Source of the DNA: Gemmatimonadota bacterium
GTDB lineage: Bacteria; Gemmatimonadota; Gemmatimonadetes; Longimicrobiales; Gaopeijiaceae
Assembly: GCA_021295835.1 (NCBI GenBank)
Contig: JAGWBP010000003.1
Location: 1,354 to 65,353, forward strand
Direction: 5' to 3'
Length of the DNA: 64,000 bases
The notes below the pieces were generated by a model, which saw only the letters and a program-made list of their open reading frames with translations, had not been told where the DNA came from and searched no databases. Below are positions 8,305-17,719 of the stretch, in pieces. The translations under genes were made by a program, and so were the position numbers. The first letter of the stretch is position 1; each line of letters starts with the position of its first letter.

Positions 8305-10033
8305 CGGACTCTCTCCGCGTCCGCGGTGGCAACTGCGCCCGGAGCCGTCCCGCCACTTCGTCCGGGAGCTGAAGCGCGAGCTCAAGCTTCCAGAGGCCCT
8401 CTGCCGGCTCCTAGCGGTGCGCGGACTGACCTCCCCGGAGGAGGCGAGCGACTTCCTGCGCCCGCTGCTCGCCGACCTCCATGACCCTTCGCGGCTACTC
8501 GGTGCGGAGGTAGCGGTCGAGAGGCTGGCCCACGCCGTCCGAAGTGGCGAGATGGTGGTTGTGCACGGCGACTACGACGTGGACGGGATCAGCGGGGCGG
8601 CCCTCCTGACTCTCTGGATCCGGGCGCTGGGGGGGCGCGCCGAGGCGATCGTGCCCGACCGGCTGCGCCACGGCTACGACCTCTCCCGGCCGGGCGTCGA
8701 GAGGGCGGCGGAGCTGGACGCCGCACTCCTCGTGACGGTGGATTGCGGCATCGTGGCGCTGGAGCCGGCCCGCCTCGCCGCCGAGGCCGGGATCGACCTG
8801 ATCGTCACCGACCACCACACGCCGGGCCCCGAGCTTCCGAGCGCGCTTGCCGTCGTGAACCCCAGTCGTCCGGGGTGCGCCTATCCGAACAAGAGCCTCT
8901 CCGGTTGTGCGGTTGCATTCAAGGTTGGCCAACTGCTGGCCGCCGGATTGGGACGCCGGGCGGACGAGAGCTGGGAGTACCTCGACCTGGTGGCGCTCGC
9001 CACAATTGCCGACCAGATGCCGCTCGTCGGCGAGAATCGCATCCTGGCCCGCTACGGCCTGCGGCAGCTGGCGCGCACCGAGCGTCCGGGCCTCAGAGCC
9101 CTGATGGGGGAGGCGCGAGTGCGGCCGGACGAAGGACTTGAGGCGGGAGACGTGGCCTTCAGGCTGGCCCCCAGAATCAACGCCGCTGGAAGGGTGGGCG
9201 ATTCCGACTCGGCGCTGCGGCTGCTGCTCGGCGAAGATCCTGCCGAAGCTGGTCGCCTGGCCCGCAGGCTGGAGAGGGACAACTCCGCCAGACGCGAGCT
9301 GGAGGGGAAGGCGACGGGCGAGGCGCTGGCGGAGGTGCGGTCGAGCTACGATCCCGAGCGCGACCGGGCGGTCGTGGTCGATGGCGAGGGGTGGCACCCC
9401 GGCGTGATCGGCATAGTGGCGTCGAGGATCGCCGAGCGGATTTTCCGCCCCGCGATCGTCATCTCGGTCGAGGGCGACCGGGGGCGGGGAAGCGGCCGCT
9501 CAATCCCCCACTTCGACCTGCACGGTGCCATATCCCGCTGCGCCGACCACCTCGAGCGCTTCGGCGGCCACCACCAGGCGGCCGGACTCGACATTCGGCG
9601 CGACCGTATCCCGGCATTCGCCCGGGCCTTTCAGGAGGAGGCCCGCCAAGATCTGGGCGACGCCATGCCCCGCCCCAGGCTCGATGTGGAGCTGGAGGTC
9701 CGCCTCGACGAGGTCACGCCCGAGCTCTGCCGCTACTTCAGCTACGCGGGGCCATACGGTCGCGGCAACCCGGAGCCGATCCTCATGGTCCGAGGAGTTC
9801 GGGTCGAGCCCGGCGTGCGCGTCCTGGACGGCGGCCACCTCGCCTTCCGCGTCGAGCAGGGTGGTGCCCGCCTGAGGGCGATCGGATTCGGCATGGCGGA
9901 CAAGGTGGAGACGGATAGCCTCGGGAACGCCCCGGTCGACCTGGCCTTCACCCTCCTGCGGGACGTGTGGCGCGGACACCCGACCGTCAGTGCCCGGGTC
10001 GCGGAGATACGGCCGTTCGAGTGCGCATCATAG
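8258..10033 (+). CDS. recJ: Single-stranded-DNA-specific exonuclease RecJ
   Basis: RecJ degrades single-stranded DNA 5' to 3' in recombinational and mismatch repair. The 591 residues contain the DHH-family motifs: HGDYDVDGISG near residue 101, TVDCG near 160 and TDHHTPG near 185. The DHHA1 domain follows with GRSIPHFDLH and GGHHQAAG (about 410-440), then an OB-fold C-terminus. The length is normal. The start is uncertain: GTG at 8258 is the only standard start codon ahead of the conserved region and overlaps the previous gene by 47 bases. Family similarity begins near residue 22 (PRWQLRPEP). The 3' end overlaps rsmD by 13 bases. Confidence 0.93.
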   Translation: MGSSWPRPPTRPTGISGLSPRPRWQLRPEPSRHFVRELKRELKLPEALCRLLAVRGLTSPEEASDFLRPLLADLHDPSRLLGAEVAVERLAHAVRSGEMVVVHGDYDVDGISGAALLTLWIRALGGRAEAIVPDRLRHGYDLSRPGVERAAELDAALLVTVDCGIVALEPARLAAEAGIDLIVTDHHTPGPELPSALAVVNPSRPGCAYPNKSLSGCAVAFKVGQLLAAGLGRRADESWEYLDLVALATIADQMPLVGENRILARYGLRQLARTERPGLRALMGEARVRPDEGLEAGDVAFRLAPRINAAGRVGDSDSALRLLLGEDPAEAGRLARRLERDNSARRELEGKATGEALAEVRSSYDPERDRAVVVDGEGWHPGVIGIVASRIAERIFRPAIVISVEGDRGRGSGRSIPHFDLHGAISRCADHLERFGGHHQAAGLDIRRDRIPAFARAFQEEARQDLGDAMPRPRLDVELEVRLDEVTPELCRYFSYAGPYGRGNPEPILMVRGVRVEPGVRVLDGGHLAFRVEQGGARLRAIGFGMADKVETDSLGNAPVDLAFTLLRDVWRGHPTVSARVAEIRPFECAS

Positions 10034-10542
10034 GGGGCGAGTGGAGGGGCCGGCCGATTGTCGCGCCCCGGGGGAGGGGAGTGCGACCCACGACCGACCG
10101 CGTACGCGAGGCCCTAATGTCGATCCTCGCCCCCCGGCTGCCTGGCGCAACGGTCGTCGATCTCTTCGCCGGCTCGGGGGCGCTGGGGCTCGAGGCGCTT
10201 AGCCGAGGGGCGATCCACGCCACCTTCGTGGAGCGCAGTCGCCGTGCAATCCGGGCGATCGAGCGGAACATCCGGTCGCTCGGCGCCGAAGGGAGCGCAA
10301 CGGTCGTCTCGGGCGACGCGCTGGCCCATCTCCGAACCCTGGGTCCCCACAGCCGCGATCTGGGCCTGGCCGACCCTCCGTACGGCCGTGGCTACGCGTC
10401 CGAGCTGCTGAGACGCTATTCGCGGCAGCCCTTTGCGCGGGAGCTGTGGATCGAGCACGATCGCCGCGAGGAGCTCCCTGCGGGGGCGTGGGTGGAGCAG
10501 AGGCGCTACGGCGACTCCCTCCTTACGGCGGCGAGGGCATGA
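10021..10542 (+). CDS. rsmD: 16S rRNA (guanine(966)-N(2))-methyltransferase RsmD
   Basis: RsmD methylates G966 of 16S rRNA using S-adenosylmethionine. The 173 residues begin VRIIGGEWRGR, the typical family start, and continue with RPTTDRVREALMSIL, the SAM-binding loop VVDLFAGSGALGLEALSRGA, and the catalytic motif DPPY near residue 119. The GTG at 10021 is chosen because it gives exactly this family N-terminus; an upstream frame only adds 18 residues that shadow recJ. It overlaps the recJ stop by 13 bases, which suggests coupling. The coaD gene that often follows rsmD in other bacteria is not here. Confidence 0.92.
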   Translation: MRIIGGEWRGRPIVAPRGRGVRPTTDRVREALMSILAPRLPGATVVDLFAGSGALGLEALSRGAIHATFVERSRRAIRAIERNIRSLGAEGSATVVSGDALAHLRTLGPHSRDLGLADPPYGRGYASELLRRYSRQPFARELWIEHDRREELPAGAWVEQRRYGDSLLTAARA

Positions 10543-10648
10543 GCACTGTAAACCATCACCTTCCTGGCTTTGGGCCCCGGGGGCAATAGCGTAGCTTGGA
10601 TGGGATGCAGCGCACCGGACGGTGTCCCCAGGCGAGCGAGGGAGCGTG

Positions 10649-11869
10649 ATGGGAACTACTGTGGCGGTTGATGTGGGGGGCGTGCAGGTTGGCGGCGGGA
10701 ACCCCGTCGTGGTGCAGTCGATGACGAACACCGACACCGCCGACGCTGCCGCGACCGCCGTCCAGGTCAAGGAGCTGGCGGATGCCGGCAGCGAGATCGT
10801 GCGCGTCACCGTCAACAACAAGCAGGCCGCTAGCGCGATCCCCGAACTATTCGAAAGGCTTGCCAATCTAGGCTGCACGACGCCGATAGTGGGCGACTTC
10901 CACTACAACGGCCACATCCTGCTTAGGGACTACCCCGAGGCGGCAACCCTCCTCGCCAAGTACAGGATCAACCCAGGCAATGTGGGGACGAGCCGACGCG
11001 ACGAGAACTTCCAGGCGATCGTGCGCATCGCCATCGAGAACGGCAAGGCGGTGCGCATCGGGGTCAACTGGGGCTCGCTTGACCAGCGCCTCCTGACGCA
11101 GATGATGGACGCGAACGGCCGTCGCTCCCAGCCGAAGGACGCCGACCAGGTGGTGCGCGACTGCATCGTGGAGAGCGCTGTCCGCTCTGCGGAGCTAGCC
11201 TTGGAGACCGGGCTCGGAGAGGACAGGATCGTCCTCAGCGCCAAGGTTTCGGGGGTTCGGGATCTGATCGGCGTCTACAGGCAGCTTGCGCCGCTGACTT
11301 CGCACCCGCTGCACCTGGGTCTCACCGAGGCAGGGATGGGGACGAAGGGGATCGTGGCGACGGCCACGGCGCTCTCGCCCCTGCTCCTCGACGGCATCGG
11401 CGACACGATCCGGGTGTCGCTCACCCCGAGGCCGCACGGCGACCGCACCGAGGAGGTCCGGGTCGCTCAGCAAGTCCTGCAGGCACTCGAGCTCCGGAGC
11501 TTCGAGCCGGCCGTCACCTCTTGCCCGGGGTGCGGCCGCACGACCAGCACCTTCTTCCAGGAGATGACGGAGGACATTCAGGGGCACATCCGGGAGCGCA
11601 TGCCGACATGGCGCCACGACTACCCCGGCGTCGAGGAGCTCAAGGTCGCCGTCATGGGGTGCGTGGTAAACGGGCCGGGCGAGTCGAAGCACGCCGACCT
11701 GGGAATCTCGCTGCCAGGCACCTTCGAGGAGCCCAAGGCGCCCGTATACTTAGACGGGAAGCATCTTCGGACGCTGAAAGGCGATCACATAGTGGAGGAG
11801 TTCAAGGAGATTCTCGGCGACTACGTGATGCGCAGATACGGTGCCCAGCAGCCGCGGGGGGAGGGGTAG
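10649..11869 (+). CDS. ispG: 4-hydroxy-3-methylbut-2-enyl diphosphate synthase (IspG)
   Basis: IspG is the iron-sulfur enzyme of the MEP isoprenoid pathway that makes HMBPP from MEcPP. The 406 residues show the TIM-barrel N-terminus ([18 protein letters not shown]), [16 protein letters not shown] and [10 protein letters not shown]. The C-terminal [4Fe-4S] ligands are at about Cys292 and Cys295 (SCPGCGRT) and Cys338 (GCVVNGPGE). The length fits the short bacterial type. The ATG at 10649 follows GAGGGAG; in-frame GTG codons at 10622 and 10646 are alternatives. It sits 106 bp after rsmD and ends 4 bp before the efflux operon, so it may share its transcript. Confidence 0.94.
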   Translation: MGTTVAVDVGGVQVGGGNPVVVQSMTNTDTADAAATAVQVKELADAGSEIVRVTVNNKQAASAIPELFERLANLGCTTPIVGDFHYNGHILLRDYPEAATLLAKYRINPGNVGTSRRDENFQAIVRIAIENGKAVRIGVNWGSLDQRLLTQMMDANGRRSQPKDADQVVRDCIVESAVRSAELALETGLGEDRIVLSAKVSGVRDLIGVYRQLAPLTSHPLHLGLTEAGMGTKGIVATATALSPLLLDGIGDTIRVSLTPRPHGDRTEEVRVAQQVLQALELRSFEPAVTSCPGCGRTTSTFFQEMTEDIQGHIRERMPTWRHDYPGVEELKVAVMGCVVNGPGESKHADLGISLPGTFEEPKAPVYLDGKHLRTLKGDHIVEEFKEILGDYVMRRYGAQQPRGEG

Positions 11870-11873
11870 CACG

Positions 11874-13064
11874 ATGGCGGCCTCCAGGTCGACGCTAAAG
11901 GTCCTTACAGCAGTGATCCTGGTGGCGCTAGTGGGGTGGGCGACGTGGGCGCGGCTCCGTCCCGCGGAAGACGAGGCCGAGGACGAGGTGGGTGCGCCCT
12001 CGACGGCGGCAGACACGGTGGTCCGGTCGGTGCAGGAGCAGTTCAGCACCGAGCTGCCGGTGCCGGTCGCTGGAGCGGCGGCCGTCATGGACACGCTCAG
12101 GATCTCCGTGGGCGCGGAGGGGCGGGCCGAGGCGATCCGTCTGGCGAAGGTGAAGGCTAGGAAGTCCGGTCTCCTCTCCGACTTGCGCGTGCGCGAGAAC
12201 CAGCTCGTCGAGGCCGGCGACACCCTGGCGCGAATCGACACCACCGAGTACGCTCTCGATCTTGCGGCCAGCGGCGCAGCCCTCCGCAGGGCCCAGGCCG
12301 ACTACCGGACGCGAATCCTCGGCGGCGACGAGGCGATCGCCGATCCCCAAGTGCGCGAGGCCCGCGACAAGCTGGCTCGCGCCGTCACCGGCCTGGACCA
12401 AGCCGAGGTCGACTATCGCAGGGCCGTCCTGAATCTGGAGCAGACTGCGGTTCGCGCGCCCTTCGCTGGCCGCATTGCCGACATCAGAGTCGTGGCTGGC
12501 CAATTCCTGGGCGAGGGCGAGGAGGTGGCCACCGTCGTCGACGCCGACCCGATCGAGGTCGCCGTGCAGGTGCTGGGCACCGAGGTCGTGCACCTCGAAG
12601 AGGGGAGCGCAGCCACGGTCGAGTTCACCGCCTTTCCGGGGAGCCCCTTCGTCGGCAGGATCGAGACGATCAACCCCTTGGTGGATCCAGCGACGAGCAC
12701 CGCCCGCGTGACGGTCCACATCGGCAATGCCGACGGGAGCGTGCTTCCGGGGATGTACGCCGAGGCGCAGCTGGAGGCCCGCAAGTTCGCGGGCCGACTC
12801 CTAGTACCGCGCACGGCGCTCCTCGAGGCGAGCGATGGACGGCCGTACCTCTTTGTGCTGGAGGACGACCGCGCCGCCTGGCGGTACGTCCACCCGGGGA
12901 TGCAGAACGACGAGCTGGTCGAGCTCCTCGACCCGGGCAATGCGCGGGAGTGGGTGGCACCGGGTGAGACGGTGCTCGTGGACGGGCACCACTACCTGAC
13001 CCACAGCGCCCTGGTGAAGGTGACCGACGACCCTGTGGGCGAGGGCGGGAGGCCGTCGCGGTGA
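11874..13064 (+). CDS. RND efflux periplasmic adaptor (membrane fusion protein)
   Basis: The 396-residue adaptor joins an inner-membrane RND pump to an outer-membrane channel. An N-terminal membrane anchor (residues 8-25, VLTAVILVALVGWATWA) is followed by the lipoyl-like half motifs (VRENQLVEAGDTLARID and RAPFAGRIADIRVVAGQF) on either side of a helical hairpin. A beta-barrel domain (VEFTAFPGSPFVGRIETINPL) and a membrane-proximal domain follow. The ATG at 11874 has a GGGGGAGGGG site; a longer frame from 11841 only overlaps ispG. Its TGA overlaps the GTG of the next gene, the TolC-like channel, so the two are co-translated. Confidence 0.9.
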   Translation: MAASRSTLKVLTAVILVALVGWATWARLRPAEDEAEDEVGAPSTAADTVVRSVQEQFSTELPVPVAGAAAVMDTLRISVGAEGRAEAIRLAKVKARKSGLLSDLRVRENQLVEAGDTLARIDTTEYALDLAASGAALRRAQADYRTRILGGDEAIADPQVREARDKLARAVTGLDQAEVDYRRAVLNLEQTAVRAPFAGRIADIRVVAGQFLGEGEEVATVVDADPIEVAVQVLGTEVVHLEEGSAATVEFTAFPGSPFVGRIETINPLVDPATSTARVTVHIGNADGSVLPGMYAEAQLEARKFAGRLLVPRTALLEASDGRPYLFVLEDDRAAWRYVHPGMQNDELVELLDPGNAREWVAPGETVLVDGHHYLTHSALVKVTDDPVGEGGRPSR

Positions 13065-14452
13065 GGACGGCGGCACTGCTGGTCCTGGCGGCCGTCTCGC
13101 CCATCGGCGCACAGGAGGGGGAGGGGGACCGGGCGCCGCCCCTGCTCACCCTCCAGGCCGCGATGGAGCGGGCCGTCGAGTTCAGCCCCGAGTACCGCCG
13201 GGCGCTGGGCGAGCTGGAGCTCCTGTCGCACCCCAGGCAGCGTTGGTGGGCTGACTTCATCCCGCGCCTCAACCTCACCTACGGAACCGGCTACGACGTG
13301 GATCGGCGCACCTCCTGGCTGGATTTTGACGGCAGCCCCATCCAGGACGCGGATCCCACCACCGTCAGACGCTCTTCGTCGCTTCACAACGTTGGGGTGG
13401 ATGTGTCGCTCCTGGACGGAGGCACGCGGTTCAGGCGACTCGGAGAGAGGCGGGCTGAGTGGCGACAGCGCGAGGCCAGCACCTCGGGACTCCTGAACCA
13501 GACGCTGGCCAGCGTGCAGCGACGCTACCTCGCTGCGCAGAAGGCTCAGGCTCAACTGGCCCTCGAGGAGGAACTGCTCCGGGGTGCCGAGGAGGATATC
13601 CGGTCGCAGCGCTCTCGCTACGAGCTCCTCGCCATCCGCCGCTCCGAGCTGCTCAGCGCCGAGTTGGATCTCGAGAATCAGCGGGTCGCGGTGGGCCGCG
13701 CACGCGGCGAGTTCGAGAAGGCTCTTCTCTCGCTGCGCACCGCGATCGGCGACCCCGGACTCGGGAGCTTCGCGATCGAGGCCACCGCTCCGGTGCCATT
13801 CGACCCCGCGGCGTTCGACGTGCAGGAGCTCCTTGCCGCCGCCCAGCGCGAGAGCCCGTCCGTCGCCTCCGCCGAGGCGGAGATCGAGGTGCGTCGCGCT
13901 GCGCTCCGGATGGCGTCGGGGTGGCGGTGGCCAACCGTGAGGCTCTCGGCGACGGTGGGGAGCAGCACCAACGCCCCCGACGGCACCGAGCTCTTCGGAT
14001 TCGAGACCGAAACCGACCGTTTCGCCTACGGATATCAGTTCGGTGTGAACCTGGCCGTGCCGGTCTTCGACGGCTTCCAGCGCTCCTACGCCACCGCCAC
14101 CGCAGCCAGCGACCTGAGCGCATCGGAGGCCTCGCTCCGCCACGCCAGACTTGGAGTCGAGGAGTCGATCCGCTCAAGGTACCTCGACCTCGGCACCGCG
14201 TGGGCGAGCGTCACGCAACAGGCCAAGGCGACGGAGGTCGCCTCCCAGCGCCGCGCCATCGCGAACGAGGAGTACCTGCTGGCGACGATCGGAATCGAGG
14301 AGCTTCGCTCCGCGACTCGCGACGAGGAGCGTGCAAGGCGGGACGCTCTGGTCCGCCGCTTCGAATTCGCCGAGGCGCTCCTCGCGCTCTACGAGGAAGC
14401 TGGTATCGTCGCCCGCGAGGCGGGGATCGGGGCATCGCCCGGGAGCGGGTGA
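13061..14452 (+). CDS. TolC-family outer membrane efflux protein
   Basis: The 463-residue protein has a short signal peptide (MRTAALLVLAAVSPIGAQ) and the two-fold repeated helix-strand pattern of TolC-like channels. The outer membrane efflux motif starts at LLTLQAAMERAVEFSPEYRRA, and the second half contains GVNLAVPVFDGFQRS. It should form the trimeric outer-membrane channel for the pumps encoded just downstream. The GTG start at 13061 overlaps the adaptor stop by 4 bases, and the first permease starts 3 bp after its stop. All this points to one operon. Confidence 0.9.
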   Translation: MRTAALLVLAAVSPIGAQEGEGDRAPPLLTLQAAMERAVEFSPEYRRALGELELLSHPRQRWWADFIPRLNLTYGTGYDVDRRTSWLDFDGSPIQDADPTTVRRSSSLHNVGVDVSLLDGGTRFRRLGERRAEWRQREASTSGLLNQTLASVQRRYLAAQKAQAQLALEEELLRGAEEDIRSQRSRYELLAIRRSELLSAELDLENQRVAVGRARGEFEKALLSLRTAIGDPGLGSFAIEATAPVPFDPAAFDVQELLAAAQRESPSVASAEAEIEVRRAALRMASGWRWPTVRLSATVGSSTNAPDGTELFGFETETDRFAYGYQFGVNLAVPVFDGFQRSYATATAASDLSASEASLRHARLGVEESIRSRYLDLGTAWASVTQQAKATEVASQRRAIANEEYLLATIGIEELRSATRDEERARRDALVRRFEFAEALLALYEEAGIVAREAGIGASPGSG

Positions 14453-14455
14453 TCC

Positions 14456-17400
14456 ATGTCCATCCCAGGCGCCTCGACCAAGCGTCCGGTCGCGGTCGCT
14501 ATGCTCGTCCTGGCGGTGGTGCTCGTAGGAGCCATCTCGTACGCCCGTCTTCCGATCGACCTCCTGCCCGATGTGAGCTTTCCGCGGCTGGTCGTCTACA
14601 CCTCCTACCCCAACGTCGCGCCCGCCGAGGTCGAGCGGCTCATTACGGAGCCGGTCGAGCGTCAGGTGGCGCAGGTGGCGGGAGTGGAGCAGGTGGCCTC
14701 CATATCGCGCGACGGCGTGAGTCTCGTGACGGTGAGATTCGCCTGGGGCACCGACATGGACTTCGCGGCGCTCAACACCCGCGAGCGCCTCGACGACATT
14801 CGCGACGTGCTGCCCCAGAGCGCCCAGCGGCCGACGATTCTGCGGGTCGACCCCCAGGCCGAGCCGATCATGGCGGTGTCGATCGCTGGCGGCGGCAGCC
14901 TGCTCCGGAACAAGGAGGTCGCCCGAGACGTCTTCGGTCGCCGCCTGGAGCAGCTGGATGGCATTGCGCAGGCGTCGGTGACCGGTGGGCTGGACCGGGA
15001 GATACAGGTCAACGTCGACAGGGCTCGGCTGGAGGCCCACTCCGTGACGCTGGAGGACATTTCCGATGCGATCGGCCATGCCAACTACTCCGCGCGCGGC
15101 GGCACGGTCCTGCGAGGACGCTACCGCTACCCGCTCCGCACCCTCGGGGAGTTCCAGACGGTGCGAGAGATCGAGGAGGCGGTTGTCGCACGGGGCGGGG
15201 AGGACGGATCGGAGAGCTATCGCCAGATCCGGGTGTCCGACCTCGCCGAGGTGGTCGACGGCTTCAGCGAGCGCGAGGAGATCGCTCGCTACAACGGCGC
15301 CGAATCGGTCGGGCTCCTCGTCTTCAAGGAGTCGGGCGCCAATACCGTGCGCGTCGCCGAAGACGTGGTGGAGACTCTTGGAGTGCTCTCGGAGCAGTGG
15401 CCCGACTTCACCGCGGAGGTAGCATACAGCCAGGCCGAGTTCATCTCCGACTCGATCAGCAACGTCGTGCAGGCGCTGGTCCTGGGGGGCGCGCTCGCCT
15501 TCGTGGTGCTCTTCCTCTTCCTGCGCGACCCGCGCTACCCGGTGGCGATCGCCCTGGCGATACCGATCTCGGTGGCAGGCGCCTTCGCGCTGATGGACGC
15601 CTTCGGGGTCTCGCTCAACGTCATGAGCCTCGGAGGGCTGGCGCTCGGCGTCGGGATGCTGGTGGACAACTCGATCGTGGTGCTCGAGAACATCTTCCGG
15701 CACCGGCAAGAGGGGCGCGGCATGATCGAGGCGGCGGCGATGGGCGGCCGGGAGGTGCAGGGCGCGATCACCGCCTCGACGCTTACGACGATCTCGGTCT
15801 TCGGTCCGATCATCTATGTGGAGGGCGTGGCGGGCGAGCTCTTCCGCTCCCTCTCGCTGGCGGTCGCCTTCTCGCTGCTCGCCAGCCTCCTCGTCGCCAT
15901 TACGCTGCTTCCGGCGATGGCGGCGCACTTCGGCAGGCGGGGGGCGGTGACGCCGGTGCACGACCGACCGCATCCCCCGCCCGGACGCGTCGCGGCGGTG
16001 CTGGTGCTGCCGCTCCGGGTCCTCCGCTGGCTCGCCAGCCTCGTCGCCAGCCTCATCCGCTTCTGGGTCGAGTCGGTCGGCCGCGCCCTAATGGTCGTCC
16101 TGCGACCCCTGCAGGACTCCTTCGATCGTTGGTTCGGAGCCTTCGCGGAGTGGTACCACCGCCTCCTGGCATCGGCTCTCGACCGGCGAGGGACGGTCCT
16201 GGGGATCGCGGCGGCCTCTCTGGCCGGCTGTGCGCTCCTCGCGCTCGCGCTCGACCGCGACCTGCTGCCCGATGTGGACCAGGGGGCCTTCGAGGCCAGG
16301 CTCGAGCTGCCTGAGGGCACGCAGCTCCGTGTCACCGCCGAGGAGGTGGCGCTGCTGGAGGAGCGCCTGCTGAACGATCCGGATGTGGTGGCCGTCTTCA
16401 GCCATATCGGCCGCGATGTGCGGGCGAGGGGCGCTCACGGTCGTGCGACGGGGCTGAACACCGCCACGCTGCGCGTCCGCCTGCGCGAGGGGGCCGCCAC
16501 CGACGAGGTCGTGCGGCGCATAGACGGTGTGCGGGAGCACTTCCCGTCAGGCGCTCTTTCTCTGGAGAGCGGTCAGGCCACAGCCCTTGGACAGATCCTG
16601 GGCGGTGGGTCGTCGGACATAGCGGTGCGTGTCCGAGGGGAGGACCTGGAGCGGTCGTACCCCTTTGCCGAGAGAATCCGGGACCGGCTGGAGGCCCTGC
16701 CGGAGACCATGAACGCTCGCATCGCCTCGGAGCGGGGCCAGCCCCAGTTCCAGGTGCAGGTGGACAGGGACGCTGCGGCCCGTCACCAGATCGAGGCTAG
16801 AGTGGTCGCCGAGACCGTCGAGAAGGCGATGCGGGGCGCGGTCGCGACGGAGTTCCTCGACTTCGACCGGAAGATCGACGTCGTGGTGCGGCTCCCGGAT
16901 GCGCTCCGCCACGATGCCTCCACTCTCGACCGCCTCGCCGTAAGGGGAATTCCGCTTAGGGAGCTGGTAGTCGTGCGCGAGACGGTCGGGCCAGCGGAGA
17001 TTCGCCGCGAGGACCAGGGCCGCGTTGTGACTGTCTACGCGGATGTGGCGAGTGGGGGGCTTGCGGACGCGATCGCGGCAATCGAGGACGAGCTCGCCGA
17101 GGTGAGTCCCCCTCGCGACACCCGCGTGCAGGTGGGCGGCGAGAGCGAGGAGATGCGTCGATCCTTCCGTGACCTCGCGTACGCCTTCGCCCTGGCGCTG
17201 CTCCTGGTCTACATGATCCTGGCTGCCCAGTTCGAGTCGCTGGTGCACCCCTTCACGATCCTGACCGCAGTGCCGCTGGCCCTCGTCGGGGCAGTGCTGG
17301 CGCTGGCGCTGACTGGCCAGGGTCTCAACACCATGAGCCTGATCGGAATCGTGATCCTCGTCGGCATTGTCGTCAACGACGCGATCGTCAAGGTGGACTT

Positions 17401-17719
17401 CATCAATCGCGGCCTGGGAGGCGGCCAGTCGCTGACCGAAGCGGTGATGGAGGCTGGCCGGGTCCGGCTGCGCCCCATCGTGATGACGACGGTGACTACA
17501 GTGCTCGGTCTGACGCCGATGGCGCTCGGGCTGGGGCGGGGCGCCGACCTGAGGGCGCCGATGGCGATTTCGGTGATCGGCGGACTCCTGGTCGCCACCG
17601 CGCTCACGCTCATAGTGGTGCCGGTCGTCTACTCGGTGATCGAGGACGCGCGCCGCCGCTGGCGGGGACGCATCGGGGCTGGCGGCGGGCGGGCACCCAG
17701 GGAGGTGGCCAGGGGGTGA
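14456..17719 (+). CDS. RND efflux permease, first copy (AcrB/HAE1-like)
   Basis: The 1087-residue protein has the layout of an RND pump: TM1 at residues 14-33, a large periplasmic loop with the porter domain, TM2-6, a second loop, and TM8-12. The proton-relay helix TM4 reads GMLVDNSIVVLENI near 403, with Asp then Asn where AcrB has two Asp. TM10 reads VVNDAIVKVDFINR near 972, so Asp and Lys there may complete the relay. It lies between heavy-metal and hydrophobic-drug types and the substrate cannot be told. An extra cytoplasmic stretch of roughly 85 residues (about 495-580) between the two halves, with hydrophobic patches, is longer than usual. Its stop overlaps the GTG of the second permease. 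Confidence 0.92.
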   Translation: MSIPGASTKRPVAVAMLVLAVVLVGAISYARLPIDLLPDVSFPRLVVYTSYPNVAPAEVERLITEPVERQVAQVAGVEQVASISRDGVSLVTVRFAWGTDMDFAALNTRERLDDIRDVLPQSAQRPTILRVDPQAEPIMAVSIAGGGSLLRNKEVARDVFGRRLEQLDGIAQASVTGGLDREIQVNVDRARLEAHSVTLEDISDAIGHANYSARGGTVLRGRYRYPLRTLGEFQTVREIEEAVVARGGEDGSESYRQIRVSDLAEVVDGFSEREEIARYNGAESVGLLVFKESGANTVRVAEDVVETLGVLSEQWPDFTAEVAYSQAEFISDSISNVVQALVLGGALAFVVLFLFLRDPRYPVAIALAIPISVAGAFALMDAFGVSLNVMSLGGLALGVGMLVDNSIVVLENIFRHRQEGRGMIEAAAMGGREVQGAITASTLTTISVFGPIIYVEGVAGELFRSLSLAVAFSLLASLLVAITLLPAMAAHFGRRGAVTPVHDRPHPPPGRVAAVLVLPLRVLRWLASLVASLIRFWVESVGRALMVVLRPLQDSFDRWFGAFAEWYHRLLASALDRRGTVLGIAAASLAGCALLALALDRDLLPDVDQGAFEARLELPEGTQLRVTAEEVALLEERLLNDPDVVAVFSHIGRDVRARGAHGRATGLNTATLRVRLREGAATDEVVRRIDGVREHFPSGALSLESGQATALGQILGGGSSDIAVRVRGEDLERSYPFAERIRDRLEALPETMNARIASERGQPQFQVQVDRDAAARHQIEARVVAETVEKAMRGAVATEFLDFDRKIDVVVRLPDALRHDASTLDRLAVRGIPLRELVVVRETVGPAEIRREDQGRVVTVYADVASGGLADAIAAIEDELAEVSPPRDTRVQVGGESEEMRRSFRDLAYAFALALLLVYMILAAQFESLVHPFTILTAVPLALVGAVLALALTGQGLNTMSLIGIVILVGIVVNDAIVKVDFINRGLGGGQSLTEAVMEAGRVRLRPIVMTTVTTVLGLTPMALGLGRGADLRAPMAISVIGGLLVATALTLIVVPVVYSVIEDARRRWRGRIGAGGGRAPREVARG

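Noticed and set aside
13459..16314. 951-codon open frame overlapping the TolC and RND genes
   Set aside because: Arg/Gly-rich shadow; both overlapped genes are conserved in full.
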